A DNA stretch of 64,000 nucleotides from Atherinomorus stipes (Eukaryota; Chordata; Actinopteri; Atheriniformes; Atherinidae): assembly GCA_023101725.1 (NCBI GenBank), contig JALJCO010001098.1:1674001-1738000 (forward strand), written 5' to 3'. A program made the position numbers and the translations under genes. Below are positions 1 through 11,934 of this stretch, piece by piece (positions within the stretch are counted from its first letter, which is position 1; every line of letters begins with the position of its first letter). Below the pieces are notes generated by a model. The model was not told the origin of the DNA and did no database searches. It saw only the letters and a program-made list of their open reading frames with translations.

Positions 1-1959
1 ACTTGTTTTTGCACAGAAATGCTGGATTTAATTTTCAGCTAGGACGTGATGTTCCCAACAAACGAGGCATTTTTATGTCCATGCTGCGTCTGCAGCTTCC
101 ATGCTCTGTGTTGCTGCAAAGCATGATGTTAGCGTGCAATGCATGGTGGGTAACGTAGTGCGAAGTAGGTGTAGCGCCAGGAAAATGTCGTGATTGTTGC
201 AGGACATCATATAATCTGAACGAGCTCACATTTCGTTCACTTCAGTTGACAGAAAAATGAATGCATTCAAAACACTGTTCTTTACTTTGACTCCAGAAGT
301 ATTCAAGTTGTGGTTCCAGAAATACTCGTTTCATTATCGCAAAGTCCTAAAAATGGGCACAAAGCTCCGAGAGATTGATATTCATTCTGATACGCTTCAT
401 GTCTGGAAAACTGACTTTTATAAATGACATATTTAACAATAAACTGTCCATCGTCTGGCCAGCAAAGCGTCACTGTGGTGTTCACACACCATGACATCAA
501 CCCTGTTTGCCAGAAACCTGAATCTGGGGCAGCATGATTTAGTTATGGTTAGGTAACTAGCATCATCACGTTACCCGAACTGACCAGAAACACCATCAGT
601 GTGTGTTTCTCCTCAGCAGTTTTGATTTTGGTGAGCGTTTGTGGGGCAGACTGGCCCTCCCCAGCACTGCGTCTGTCTTCACAGACATCATTCATGTTGC
701 GCTGAGATTAATGAGCCAGAGCTGCACAGTCATCTCACTTTAGCCCGAATGCGTAAACACACATTGAAGTATTAAACAAACTGTGGGGAAGAAATTAAAG
801 ATGGTGGACTGTGAGCAGATGTGGCACTGGGACGTCATTCTCATCTTGTACATGTGCAAAAAGACAACTAGCGTCAAGATTTTTACCTGATTCTGCGGAG
901 TTGTTTTAGAAAAATGCTAATTATGAAATAAGTGGAGGAAGATGTGTGAGGTGATAAAAGCAGGACGGAGGAAGGAGGCTAAAGATTGCCAGAGGATGGT
1001 GGAAATGGAGACGTGGAAAGAAGGGAGGGGTAGATGGTGATGTTAAAGAGGAGATGCACAGAATGATTGAGTGATAATACAGAGAAGATGTTAGCTGCTG
1101 GGGAGGGAAGATGAAGAGGGAGGTGGTGAAGGAGCTGATCCAGGAAGATGGAGAAACGGGGAGGTCACTAAGCAAATGGAGAAGAGGGAAAGAGGAAGGA
1201 GTGATTTGCTGGAAGGAGAGGGGTGGGGGAGGGGTGTTTGCCGGCTGGTCTGCAGAGGCCTGGCTGCTTTCGATGAGGAAGAAAAGATTTTCGAGGCAGA
1301 GGCTGTCTGTCTTTACCTCTCTCACCCTGTGATGGCTGAGGACTGCAGGGGGAGGGGAGTCGCCTCTGCAGACCAGTGATGGATGGTTACTACAGGGGAG
1401 ATGCGCCGTGTGGCTGGGGAAGCAACACTGGTAATATTTCAGTTCAGTGAAAAGGAGCAAACACTTCCTCAGATTTGCTGTGTGGAAAAAAATCTCCTTT
1501 CCTCCGTCAGTTTATTTTCTTTTGTCTTCTTCTCAGCCGTAAAAACCATCTCCATTTCCGATGCTCAGAAACATCTATTCCCATAATTCACTTTTTTTGT
1601 TTTTGCCTCCGGTTTGATTCATCCTTCTGTTTTGTGACCAGTTTACTCGTTCTTCTTCTGTTTTTGTTTTTTAATTTAACCTCCTCAAATGGCCGAGCTG
1701 CTTAACTTGAGGCCACATTTCTGAAGCATCATTACATTCTTTTGCCATTCAAAAATCAGAAATTGCATATTAAATAAAGCACAAGAAAATACTTTTTATT
1801 TGTAAAATATATATATAATTATAGCTTGTCTTTAAAGTCCAAATAAAGCAGAAATAAATCTGCAATTGTCACATCAAAAAATATGTTAAACAGCTAGATG
1901 GCATGTTGGCTAATGCATGCTAGTATAAGACATGGGTTGGTTTTTCTTTGTTTTACATT
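1..1959. other. No recognised gene; upstream or intronic DNA
   Basis: I see no convincing exon here. The stretch 930-1300 is purine-rich on the + strand and gives long but low-complexity open frames on both strands, which I do not count as coding. The interval could be an intron of the shisa7 gene, whose N-terminal exons are not seen, or intergenic DNA. Confidence 0.5.
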
Positions 1960-2456
1960 CAGTTGTGCTTGAAAGTTTACATACATTCACATCAAGTACA
2001 GAAAAAATAAGCTAAAAATGTCTAAAAAAATATATAAAAATCTTATGAACGTCATAACATAGATTTGAATTGTGGTTCAACACAAATGTGTATATATATA
2101 AAAAAGATAAAACAAGTCAAGTATGACGGGGCTATGTAGATAAAATTTTGTTGATTAACACTTTGAGACAATCACTGCAATCAGGTGTTTTCTGTAACAT
2201 CCAATCAGACGTCTACACCTGTTGACTGGTATTTTGTCCACTGTTCATGGGAAAGGTGCTTTACATTGTCTGGGACAGTTATTTTTCCCCTTATTTAAAA
2301 AAAAAAAAAAAAAAAAATCAATGTTTTATTCTTCTGAATTATAATTTAGTAAATTTTTATTTATTGTTACTTTTTTCAGTTTTTGTTATTTGAAAAACTG
2401 TTGTGAATTTAGCCTTTTCTTTAATGGGAGAGGATGTAAACTTTCAAGCACAACTG
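1960..2456. mobile_element. Tc1-like MITE, copy 1 (GTGCTTG-type ends)
   Basis: A 497-bp non-autonomous element. The left end begins CAGTTGTGCTTGAAAG and the right end is its inverse, giving inverted repeats of about 22 bp. TA follows the right end at 2457-2458; the left flank is TT, probably a decayed TA. The end sequence resembles Tc1/mariner termini. The core (about 2060-2280) closely matches the core of the elements at 2778, 44312 and 46907, but those have different termini. It contains no transposase frame. Confidence 0.8.
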
Positions 2457-2777
2457 TATCACCTTTATTGCATCCTTCAGCTTTTATCCAAAATTCCTAC
2501 ACTGAAAATCAGTCCAACTAAACTCTTTAGTTCAAATTTAGTTCAGTCTTTTAACATGTTTTAAGCAGTTACTGTCTCACATATGTAGCATGTTTCTATG
2601 TTTATCTGTGCTTTTGCTAAGATTGAACTCTGCTCCCCTCTGTCATGCATGTCTCTAGAAATGCACTTAAGCAGCTTTCCCCCCCCAACTTTTTCAATAT
2701 TTTTACAAAACAATACAAATAACAAAACACACGGGTCCAGACTTGACAAAAGAAAACAATTAACTCCAAGACGCATA
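2457..2777. other. Spacer between two MITEs; nothing recognised
   Basis: About 320 bp of A/T-rich sequence with a C-run at 2680-2687. No gene or repeat boundary was seen. Confidence 0.5.
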
Positions 2778-3297
2778 CAGTCGTTCTCAAAATTATTTAC
2801 ACCCTCCTACTAAAGAAGGAAAAAATTCAGCTGTCAGTGAAATAAGTTGAAATTGACTAAAGAGATAAGAAATAAAAATTTTATGAAAATCGACATTGAT
2901 TTTGAATTGTGGTTCAACAAAAATATTAGAAACAAACACACAAAAAATAAAACAAGTAAAAAAGCATGATGGGGCTCCTGAACTAAAATTTTGTTGAGTA
3001 ACACTTTGAGGCAATCACTGCAATCAGGGGTTTTCTGTGATGTTAAAAAAGACTTCTGCAGCTGTTAACAGGTGTTTTGGTCCACTGTTCATGGGAAAGG
3101 TGCTCTAATGTGTCTGGGACAGTTTTTTTTTCATTATTATTTTCAACCACAATTTAAAAACAATATTTTATTTCACTAAATTATAATTTTGTAATTTTTT
3201 AAAATTTATTATTAGTTTCTTTAGTTTCCTGTTATTTGAATTACTAATATAAATTTAGCATTTTCTTTAATTGAAGGGTATATAATTTTGAGGACTG
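2778..3297. mobile_element. Tc1-like MITE, copy 2 (CAGTCGT-type ends)
   Basis: A 520-bp element bounded by TA on both sides (2776-2777 and 3298-3299). The left end starts CAGTCGTTCTCAAAATTAT and the right end is the inverse of CAGTCCTCAAAATTATATAC. The core shares long stretches with copy 1, for example the segments around 2895-2915, 2955-3010 and 3060-3125. No coding capacity is visible. Confidence 0.85.
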
Positions 3298-5360
3298 TAC
3301 ACAATAAACACCACATAAAAAGGGGAGTTAGAGCATGCACCTACGTAAATATTTCTTTTATCTTATCTTATTTTTTTTTACATGTTTTTTGCTGTTTTTT
3401 TTTTGGGGGGGGGGGGGGGGGTGAACTTCTCTGCATCAGCTTATTTTAGATAAAAATGCTTAGTTTTATTTTATCAGAGGGTGGTCTCGCATGCAAATCC
3501 ATTACAGTGCATCTACCTTTTTTTTTTCCAAGTTTTATTAACATTTGTCCAAAAGGGATCTGCTATGCATTAAAGCTGAAAAGGTGAAGTAATTTGATTG
3601 TTTGGTTAATTTATTGTTTTTCTTCAAGTTTTCAATGCTGTTCCAGTATGTTTTAAGGTCCGTAATTTTAAAGTTATAAAAGGAGGGTAAGTTGTTTTTT
3701 TTTTTTTTTTTTTTGCCAAACCATTTTATGCAAGTTATAGTTTGCTAAAATAGTAATTAAATTGATTATATATTTTTCATTGGCTGATAAATTTGGATTA
3801 GTGACAATAAGAAGTATTTCATGTTTATACAGCAGAAGCAACAGGTAGTGGTTGTCAGTTAGTAGTATTTTACCTGAAAATACCCATATTAGTTCACAAA
3901 TGAGTCGACCACTTTAGCTTTATGGAGGTTGGTAGAAACTGTGGAAAAAATGAAAACGAAAAGAGAATTTTCGTACCAAATGTAAATGCGAACATCCTTG
4001 GATTGGCTTTTATTACATAATGCATCTAAATGTTCAGTTTTTAATATGTGTATGTATTGTTGTGGGGCTGTACTATTAGAATTAAGATGATTTATAGGTT
4101 TCTGGATGACATGCTCGGTAACGGCTGTGGCTGTAATTTCCCACATGGAACAGTTTATCTCCTCTTGGCACGTCTTCACTCTTGAGAAGACTCCAAGTGC
4201 ATTTAGCATGACAGTGACAGCAGTTTACCCATTTTTTTCTCGTCCTTGCATTTGTTCCCCCCCAAAAATGAGAAAAACAACAACAAAAAGACAAAATAAA
4301 ACATAATTTCCTTTTGTACTGCTTTATCTAATTTCCCAGACACACGAAGCCAACAGAAAAAAATGAAAGCCTCTCTTAACTAGCGACAGGCTGGACCTTT
4401 TTAAATGTTTGCTTTTTCAGGGAAAACCAGTGAAAGGCCGTTTTGGTGGAACACCTCTTCAAAGCGAGCCTGAAACGCTGTCGGTGTGACACAGAGAGAA
4501 GGAATACGGCCTCCCACCAGCGATTGTTTGAAACCTGGTGCTTTTGAAGTGGGTTCCCTGCAGAAAGGACACTGATAAAGGCTTCTTTGTCTGCAGCCAG
4601 CGGCCAGGGAGAAACCTCCAGATAATTTGGCCTTACCGGAGGGGAGTAAACAGCGAGAGGGAGAGGGTGAGGAAGGAGAAAAAAAACACTCAAGAGCTGG
4701 TGGAAAGTGGAAAAAAGGGGAAATGAGAAGAGGATGGAGGATAATAATGGAAACAAAGGAACAAACAGACCTGAGAGAGAGAGAGAAAAATGAGAAGACA
4801 AGAGGGGGAGAAGAGTTAGCGAGGTGGCTGGTTAAAGGTCAGGTTTAAATTGGCTCTTGGGGAGCTGCTTCCATGGAAATGCTTTGAAGATTAAAGTGGA
4901 CTCAGGCTATGGAGTAGAAAGCACAGAAACACTGTATTTCACTATTAATGAATCTCACTTTACTGTGTCTATTCCTCCTTATCTCCCTCTTCTATTTTTT
5001 ACTTCCTTATTTCCTTATGTTGCCTGATCTCATTCATCCTGCCTCTTTGTTCTTTTACACCTCACACAGTTTAGTCTCTTGCTTTGTCTCCATTCATTCT
5101 TTTCCTCTTCTACTACTTTTTCTTTCCTCCGGCTCAGCTGTGCTTTTCTTTTTCAGCTACTCTTGTTGTGGATGAGCTTTAGCTTTAGCTGTGGGACAGA
5201 TGGCCTCACATTTAACTCTAAAATACTTTGGTATACAGACGAGTTGATGCTGCGAAGCGTCCGGGTCCTGTAGTTGCTAAACAAGCCCAAATAATTATGT
5301 CTGTTCTTCGCCATCGCAGCCAAACATTTCCTCTTTGTTGTCATCTATCCAATGGACCTT
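3298..5360. other. No recognised gene; low-complexity DNA
   Basis: This stretch contains a T-run/G-run at 3390-3421 (18 or so consecutive G), a T-run near 3694-3714, and a purine-rich block at 4640-4820 that gives spurious open frames. I see no splice-flanked exon with protein-like sequence. Confidence 0.5.
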
Positions 5361-5372
5361 GTTACATTCAAT

Positions 5373-5425
5373 TATATTTGAGTCATTTAGCAGATGCTTC
5401 TATCTGCAGTGACTTACAAGTGATG
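5373..5425 (+). repeat. Short dispersed fish repeat fragment
   Basis: The motif 'catttagcagatgctt...gacttaca' is a short sequence that recurs in many fish SINE-like or LINE tails. Only about 50 bp is recognisable and no boundaries are visible. Confidence 0.4.
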
Positions 5426-5582
5426 ATTCAAGCTTCAGTGCTGGAAGAAACCCTGATACCAAGCTCTAAATCAGATGAGTCCAAGTTTGGTGTGATAGTA
5501 GAAGAGGTGGTCTTTTTAAAAAGCTATAATTGTAGAACCACAAATGAGAAAAGTCTGTTTTGTGTGTACACTGTAAAATATG

Positions 5583-5613
5583 TACACACAACACACACAC
5601 ACACACACACACT
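5583..5613. repeat. (CA)n microsatellite
   Basis: About 15 CA dinucleotides in near-perfect tandem. Confidence 0.9.
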
Positions 5614-6176
5614 AACTTAAAAATATGTGTTAAAAGGCTGTCTTGACATTTTGAGTTGAATGGAACATTTTTTGTGTGTTTAGATGTGTTTTGATGTATT
5701 GAAGTTAGGGATTCATGATCTAATCAGTCCTCTATTGGTATCGGCCTATGTCGGCCTTAAAACTGAGTATTGGACATCAGCCACCCCACTGATATTAAAC
5801 TGATATTTAATCGATCAGGCAGCTGTTTCTAAAGTAAACAAAAAAAATCATCTTCTTCTTCAAAAACTTCTTTTTTACAGACTTTAAAACCTGTAAAGAC
5901 GGTTTCTTTTAGGATGTTCTGTGTGAACAGAGTTTATACATTGTCATTTGTGTAAATAATCAAATATCCCCTGTTTTTAGGTATTCGTTTGTTGTTTTTT
6001 TTCTCTTCTCGGGGAGAAGAAAATATAATGTTCATATCCTATTAGTTTTGTTTGAACAACTGTCATTAAGTTTGACTTGTTACATAACACAAGTTGTGGC
6101 TTATTTAGTCCCACCCCAGTAAATCATAGTCACTATACCATGGGTCAAATTCATTATTAATAATAACTATTAGGCA

Positions 6177-6184
6177 TTACGTAA
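6177..6184. promoter_or_regulatory. Palindromic D-box (PAR-bZIP site) match
   Basis: The sequence ATTACGTAAT (core TTACGTAA) is a full match to the PAR-bZIP consensus RTTAYGTAAY. It lies in repeat-rich DNA far from any recognised promoter, so function is unproven; it is noted because dbp, a PAR-bZIP gene, is in this window. Confidence 0.3.
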
Positions 6185-6248
6185 TCTTATAGTGATGACG
6201 ATAACAATGCTCAGCATATAATCAATATCTCCTTAAAGAATACATGTA

Positions 6249-7005
6249 CAGTCGTCCCCAAAATTATTCATGGCAAGGCAAGTTTATTTGTATAGCACAT
6301 TTCATGTTCAGAACAATTCAAAGTGCTTTACATAAAACATTATAAGCAAAAGGGGGAAAAAAGAATGAAGAATTAGAAGCATGATTCAAATTTAAAAACA
6401 TTTAAGATTAAAGAGTTGTTGTTTTGTTTATTGTTCTTTTTAACCTGGGCCAGTGGTAGCATGTAGATGTTAAACAGAAGAGGCCCCAGTATAGAGCCCT
6501 GGGGAACTCCACGGGTCATTTTTGTTCGCTCAGACGTAAAATTACCTACTGACACAAAGTACTTCCTGTTCTCCAAATAAGTTTTGAACCAGTTTAGTAC
6601 AGAACTAGAGAGACCCACCCACTTCTCCAGTCGTTGGAGTAATATGATGTGGTCAACTGTATCAAATGCAGCACTGAGATCCAGTAAAACCAACACTGAC
6701 ATTTTTCCACTGACAGTATTCAGACATTCATGACTTTGGTCAGAGCAGTCTCGATGCTGTGGTGCTGTCTAAAACCTGACTGGAAGACATCAGGCTAAGT
6801 TCACAATAGTAATTCCAATAACAAGAAACTAATAATAAATAGAAATTTACATAATTGTAATTTAGCGAAATAAAATAGTGCTTTTGAATTCTGGTTGAAA
6901 ATAATAAAGAAAAAAACATGTACTGTACATGTACATGTAACTGAGAGCAGACTCCCCCTTCCGCTTTTTTTAATTGTAGGGTATGTAACATCTTGAGGAC
7001 AACTG
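6249..7005. mobile_element. Tc1-like MITE, copy 3, split by a LINE fragment
   Basis: The left end CAGTCGTCCCCAAAATTAT at 6249 follows TA. The right end, the inverse of CAGTTGTCCTCAAGATG, lies at about 6988-7005. The interior from about 6270 to 6792 is a LINE fragment. The MITE body resumes at 6793 with sequence homologous to the copy at 46907. This orders the events: the MITE is older and the LINE is younger. Confidence 0.75.
6270..6792 (-). pseudogene. LINE reverse-transcriptase fragment (CR1/L2-like)
   Basis: On the minus strand, 6373-6702 encodes a typical non-LTR reverse-transcriptase segment. It reads VLLDLSAAFDTVDH (the motif carrying a catalytic Asp), then WFKTYLENRK, then GVPQGSILGPLLF and IYMLPL. 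The upstream part (minus strand, 6705-6790) carries a FQSGFRQHHS-like block in another frame, so there is at least one frameshift. The 3' tail at 6271-6345 (+ strand 'gcaagtttatttgtatagc') recurs at 55704. It is 5'-truncated and lacks the YADD-containing part, so it cannot be active. Confidence 0.85.
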
Positions 7006-7678
7006 GATGTAATGGAGCTATAAAGTAATAATAAACATACTAACAATGACAATAGCTACAGTTATGATAGAAATGATAATATGCACAGTTCTTATATAAT
7101 GTATAAGCTTGGAATATTTAATTAAAATCTTTGAGTAGTAGTAGTAATAATAGTCTGTATAAAACCAGTCAATTCCATCCTGAATAAGACATAGAGCTGT
7201 AAAAGAGTAGCAATAACGATATCAATAATATCTGTAAAAACTGTTTTCTGCGTATATAGTTCAGAGAACCAGTCATCACCATGTGTTGACTAGTTCTGCT
7301 TCCTGTTTCTGTACTGTTTTAGGGCCACATCTTCATATTTATATTTAGAAGTTTTGTATTCTTTGTTCAGACATCAGTTAAAGATAAAAGGTTTTATTTA
7401 GCTTGACAGTTTCAGAGATCTGCTGTCGCCTTCATCAGAAGACATGATGAACATTTTCCAGTCATGTCTTTACATATTTATTTAAATATGTAGATATTTG
7501 GACATGGCCTGTGTTCCTCCCCCTGCCTGTTCTACAGTTTTACTGCACAAACACAAACAATTTCTGGTTGTTCTCACCAAGTTTTTCTTGCATGGCAACA
7601 AGATTAAGAGATGGATGCAGCTTGTTGTTGTTGGAAGCCTGAGGATGCATTTACCTCCATATTAAACCTGATAAGGAC
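7006..7678. other. No recognised gene
   Basis: A/T-rich spacer with no convincing exon or repeat boundary. Confidence 0.4.
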
Positions 7679-9111
7679 CAGGGGCCTCATGTACAAAGGG
7701 TTCGTACGCACAAAAACGTGGCGTACGATCATTTCCACGATAAAGTCGAGATGTATCAAGAATGGAGTGACCGTGGAAATGTGCAGTGCTTCACGTCAAC
7801 TTCATGGCTGGCGTACGAACGTTTCTACAGTTGTGGGGACTTCGGCGACACTCGGAGGCGACGCTGGAAACTGTTTTAAGAAATAAATGTGAAAACAACC
7901 AGTCCTCAGACTGACTGACGTGATCAGAAACATAGACAAACAGCCCTCATAAACAATTAACACCCGCAATTATGTGTGGATATAAAAGCGCAAAGTGGAG
8001 CAAAAAAGTCTTCTGTCCAGCATGGCTGCTTTAGCTGGAAGAAGACGTTCGACATAGTGCATATGTAGAGAGCGTGTATTCAGAGGCCGAGAAGATTTGT
8101 TGATTTCATGATAATTGGCTGTTTCAGCCGCTTTAGGTTTCCAGAGACAGCGCTGTGTACAGAGCTGAAGCCAGGCTGGTATCAGGCCAGGCCAGCTGCG
8201 CCTCCACGCGCTCCGGCGAATAAATTCACTTATATGCTGATTTATTTATTAATGCACTTAATTTGTGAGAACGTCTATATGATGATCTGGGCAATCACTT
8301 ATGTCAACACAGCAGGGGGGAGGACTCGGCCGGTATGGCAATTTCATAGTAGCAGGTCGGTTACGTCTGAGTCCGGGGGATGAGGAAATCCCCGAGGCTG
8401 TGACGCAGGTGATGCGGGAGGAATTCCCTCCTGCACGTCCTCTTATGGTGATAGCCTGTGTCAGCTAATAAATCCAGTATTTACAGTGACATCAGACTGT
8501 GAGGTGGAGACTGTATAAACACACGTTTCACAAATATATTTTTATTTACCTTGAGACAAACCGGAGTCACCCGCGTGAACTCCCCCCACTTCTGGAAGAA
8601 GAAAAGCCGTTACGAGCAGCCGTCCTCCGATTCACATCCAACTTGAAATCAGACCACTTGCGAACTCTGACCGCATCACACACTCTCCCATTCACTTTTT
8701 TGTTGGAGTGTAATGTCGGACAACAGCGCGCTAAAGTGCACATTTTTGCGCGTTTCTACTTAAACAATCTGCCTCAAGTTTGTTCTACGTGATTTCTCTT
8801 TTATTTTCATTCACTGTCATGCTCATATTTTGTATTTCTGATGGTGCAGAGAGAAGAATCTCCGCTGCAGATCTCATTTAAATGTAATTTGCGTATTTAT
8901 GTTGGGGGTGTGGACAGGGAGGCGTCAGGTACTCCAACATGTGCGCTCAATTTCACGTTGATTGGGATGTACAAAGGAAAAGTACTTGGATCCATGCGTG
9001 CGCACAGATTCATACATCTGAAAACTTTTGTGCGTATGACGTTTTCAGGATTTCATCGTACGTCGAGTTTCAGGAGGAAATCCACGCAACTCTTTGTACA
9101 TGAGGCCCCTG
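7679..9111. mobile_element. 1.43 kb DNA transposon with 20-bp perfect TIRs
   Basis: The left terminus CAGGGGCCTCATGTACAAAG (7679-7698) is exactly inverted at 9092-9111. Sub-terminal regions are also partly inverted and rich in the motifs CGTACGCAC and GTGCGTA, as in PIF/Harbinger-type fish elements. No clear target duplication could be matched, so the superfamily is uncertain (PIF/Harbinger-like favoured; hAT possible from the CAGGGG end). Interior open frames (7611-7886, 8108-8383, 8499-8792) do not resemble a transposase, so it is probably non-autonomous. It ends about 150 bp upstream of the first shisa7 exon. Confidence 0.8.
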
Positions 9112-9257
9112 ATGTTTTTATTTGATTGTATCCTAAAACTTATCTTAACTAAACTGATAGAGGATATAGATAATCTGATAATTAGTTGTTTAAAACAGTT
9201 TTTTACAGCCGTATTTCCACATTCCACATTATGTCTCTTTGTATTTTTGCGAATCAG

Positions 9258-9639
9258 AGAAAGAACTGGAAGAATACTCCAACTACTACACCTCCAAACG
9301 TCGCTCCAACAATGCTGCACCCTCCTTCCACTCCTCGCAGCACCATCTTCCCTGGGGAGGTGATTACACGCTGGGATCCAGGGGCACCCTGCCTCTCCAT
9401 GGCTCCCGACCACATCTCCATATACCGGCTTCCACGCCCAACCCGTACCCGCTGCCCTCCCAGACGCCGTACACCAGCTCCACCTTCGACAGGCCGCCGC
9501 GCCGCGTCCGCTCCCAAGACCAGCTGCTGGCACTCGGGGAGGGCAACACCCTGTCCCGCCTGTCCAAGAACCAGCATCAGCAGTACTACAAAGCCATGAT
9601 GAGCACCAGCAGGAGCTCCACGTCACAGACGCTCCGCAG
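9258..9639 (+). CDS. shisa7: Shisa-family protein, penultimate coding exon (shisa7-like)
   Basis: This internal exon encodes about 126 residues of the cytoplasmic tail of a Shisa6/7/9-type protein. These are single-pass membrane proteins that bind AMPA receptors, and Shisa7 also binds GABA-A receptors, at synapses. It begins EKELEEYSNYYTSKRR, a juxtamembrane-like stretch, and runs through Pro/Ser-rich sequence to TSQTLR. The acceptor is a pyrimidine tract (9234-9249) then AG at 9256-9257. An alternative upstream AG at 9207-9208 in the same frame would add 17 residues. The donor GTCAGT is at 9640. The exon ends after two bases of a codon, matching the phase of the exon at 12482. The extracellular Cys-rich domain and membrane segment are not in the window. 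Choosing shisa7 over shisa6 or shisa9 rests partly on neighbouring znf865 and dbp. Confidence 0.8.
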
Positions 9640-10017
9640 GTCAGTTCAGAGATGAGAGGTGGTGTGATGAGTGACCGCGAGCAGGCGAAGCAGAAATACG
9701 AGTTTTAGAGCCATGATGTGACCTGAGAAGGTGGAAGCGAGGTGAGACAAATTCCATGAAAATAAAAGAGCAAAAGGAATCTGAGTTAAATATTTTATAA
9801 ATGTCAAGAGGACGACGCTTTCATTTAAGTTTAAAGAGTCTGAAGAGGTAAGAAGACAAACTATTAAACTTCCATCACAGAGAGATTCTGTTCTGCTCCG
9901 GCTGTAACCGGAATATGATGGATGGATGCTGGAAACGGGATCAACAGAAAAACAAAGATATGTAACACGCAAATAAATCACAAACAAACTGCACCAAAAA
10001 CTGGACCAAATTAAAGC

Positions 10018-10041
10018 TATTATTATTATTATTATTATTAA
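10018..10041. repeat. (TTA)n microsatellite
   Basis: About seven ATT/TTA units in the shisa7-like intron. Confidence 0.85.
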
Positions 10042-11009
10042 TTCCCAGTGGTCTGTAAACTGTTATCGTGTGTTGGGGTATGGAGAAGGAGGTGATGGTA
10101 GATAAGCTGATGCTGTTTCCTACTCCTTTTGAAAAGCGATGATTTGCAGTGTTTGTGTTTTTGGTTTTCTTTCCCTTTTTTGAACTTCATCTTCAAATAA
10201 ACTGTCAATCAATTAGTCACTTAATCCCCAGAATGAATGAAAAACAATGTCTCAAAAAGAAGTTGGTTGAAAAAATTAGTTAATATAAAGAAAATATTTT
10301 TATAAAATGGAGATTCTGATTATTTGGCTTTGATTGAACCCTGAAAATTATTTGTTTGCTGGTATCAAACAATTAGACTTTTCTCAGTAGAAATGATCCA
10401 TTTATGCTTTTACATAGATGCAACTCTGCCTGTTTGGAAAACATTAATGTTCTGTGAATATTCAAATGAACCTCTGACTCTTCCCCCTGCTGCTCGCTGC
10501 AGCATAGACACACCAAGCTGAAGCAAAACAAATACAGATGAGTGCAACACAGTCCACCAAACTGGATTAGTACTCTGCTAATTAATGTTACTGTTAAATT
10601 AACTTGTGTTAATTCCTCAAGTTTACCCCCTTCTGAATTATTTTACATAATAAATATTAGAGTGATGGGTCTTTGGTGGTAGTTAGACTCATATATGTAA
10701 AAGATTAGGGAAAGAAAATTGACTTGATTGAATTTTCACTTCCGCCAAGTAGGAAAAAATGCTCAACAGATTTTGCTGAAATTTTCAGGGAATGTTGATC
10801 ATGGTAGAAGGAAGAACTAATTACATTTTGGTGTTGATCCGGATTCCAATTTGGATCCAGGAATTTTTTTAAGGATTCGTTTTCATTGTGAGATGAGGCC
10901 ACATGGGCGAGCAGCTAGCCAGAGGTCTTTCTTCACCATTTAAAATGAGAAAAGCGCCCTGAAAGCACAGACCTCTGCTAAGGAGCTTGTACCCACCATC
11001 ATCTTCCCC

Positions 11010-11361
11010 CAGTGGCGGACTGGCCATTGGGAACACCGGGACATCTCCCGGTGGCCTGGTCGCCATACTGGCCTTCCCGTCTGTCCCGTTTGAGTTTTAA
11101 ATAAATAATCTGTTATGCCGGCTGTCCCTTTGAAGCTCACAAAACTCACAGACGCAGGCAGAAACGTTTTATTTGATTTACAATATGGTTAATTGTACAG
11201 ATTGCACATTTAACCATATTGTAGTTGATTAAGTAGAATTTCAGTTTACGTGGAGCCTTTGTTTTATTATTTTACAGTCTTACACTCTTAGTGTTTTTGG
11301 TGGGGGTGGCCTGGGATGGTATCAAATTCCCGGCCTGAATTATTGTCCCAGTCCGCCCCTG
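11010..11361. mobile_element. hAT MITE with perfect 8-bp target duplication
   Basis: The termini CAGTGGCGGACTGG (left) and CCCAGTCCGCCCCTG (right) are inverse to each other. The 8-bp flank TCTTCCCC occurs at both 11002-11009 and 11362-11369, the hallmark of hAT transposition. It is 352 bp with no coding capacity, and it is inserted inside the fold-back element at 10734-12427. Confidence 0.92.
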
Positions 11362-11934
11362 TCTTCCCCCTCATGAAAAAAATCAATATCATGGTTGTGT
11401 TGGTCAATATTATAATCACAATTATTCAAACGATTATTTTTTTTAGTTAAACAATTCATTTATTCAGCATCTCTCTCTGTCCAAAAACACTTTGTTATTG
11501 ATAATTTATGCAAAACACAACACACCTCCTTCGTTCTTCAGCTTCATGAATGTATGTTGTAGCAAGAAATGTATTGCGCATGTGCTTTTCTTTCAGAGAT
11601 TGTATAAAGAAAAATGGCACGCAAATTGTTTCTACTCGATTTATGAGTTTGGAGATTGTTTGACATCAAAATTGTAATCATGATTAAATTTCGATTAATT
11701 GAATGGGCCCTACTTAGTAGTTTTAAACGGTGAATGGAGATTTCCAGCAAGCTGTGCCCCCATGTGGCCTCATCTTGCAATGACAAAGAATCCTTAAAAA
11801 ATTGTTGTATCCAAACGGTGATCTGGATCAACACCAAAATGTACACAGTTCTTCCTTCTACCATTAAAAAAATTCCCTGAAAATTTCATCCAAATCTCTT
11901 TAGTACTTTTTAAGTTATTTAGCTAACAGATGGA

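Noticed and set aside
1111..1379. Purine-rich open frames as possible exons
   Set aside because: Low-complexity Lys/Glu/Gly/Arg sequence without splice signals on either side.
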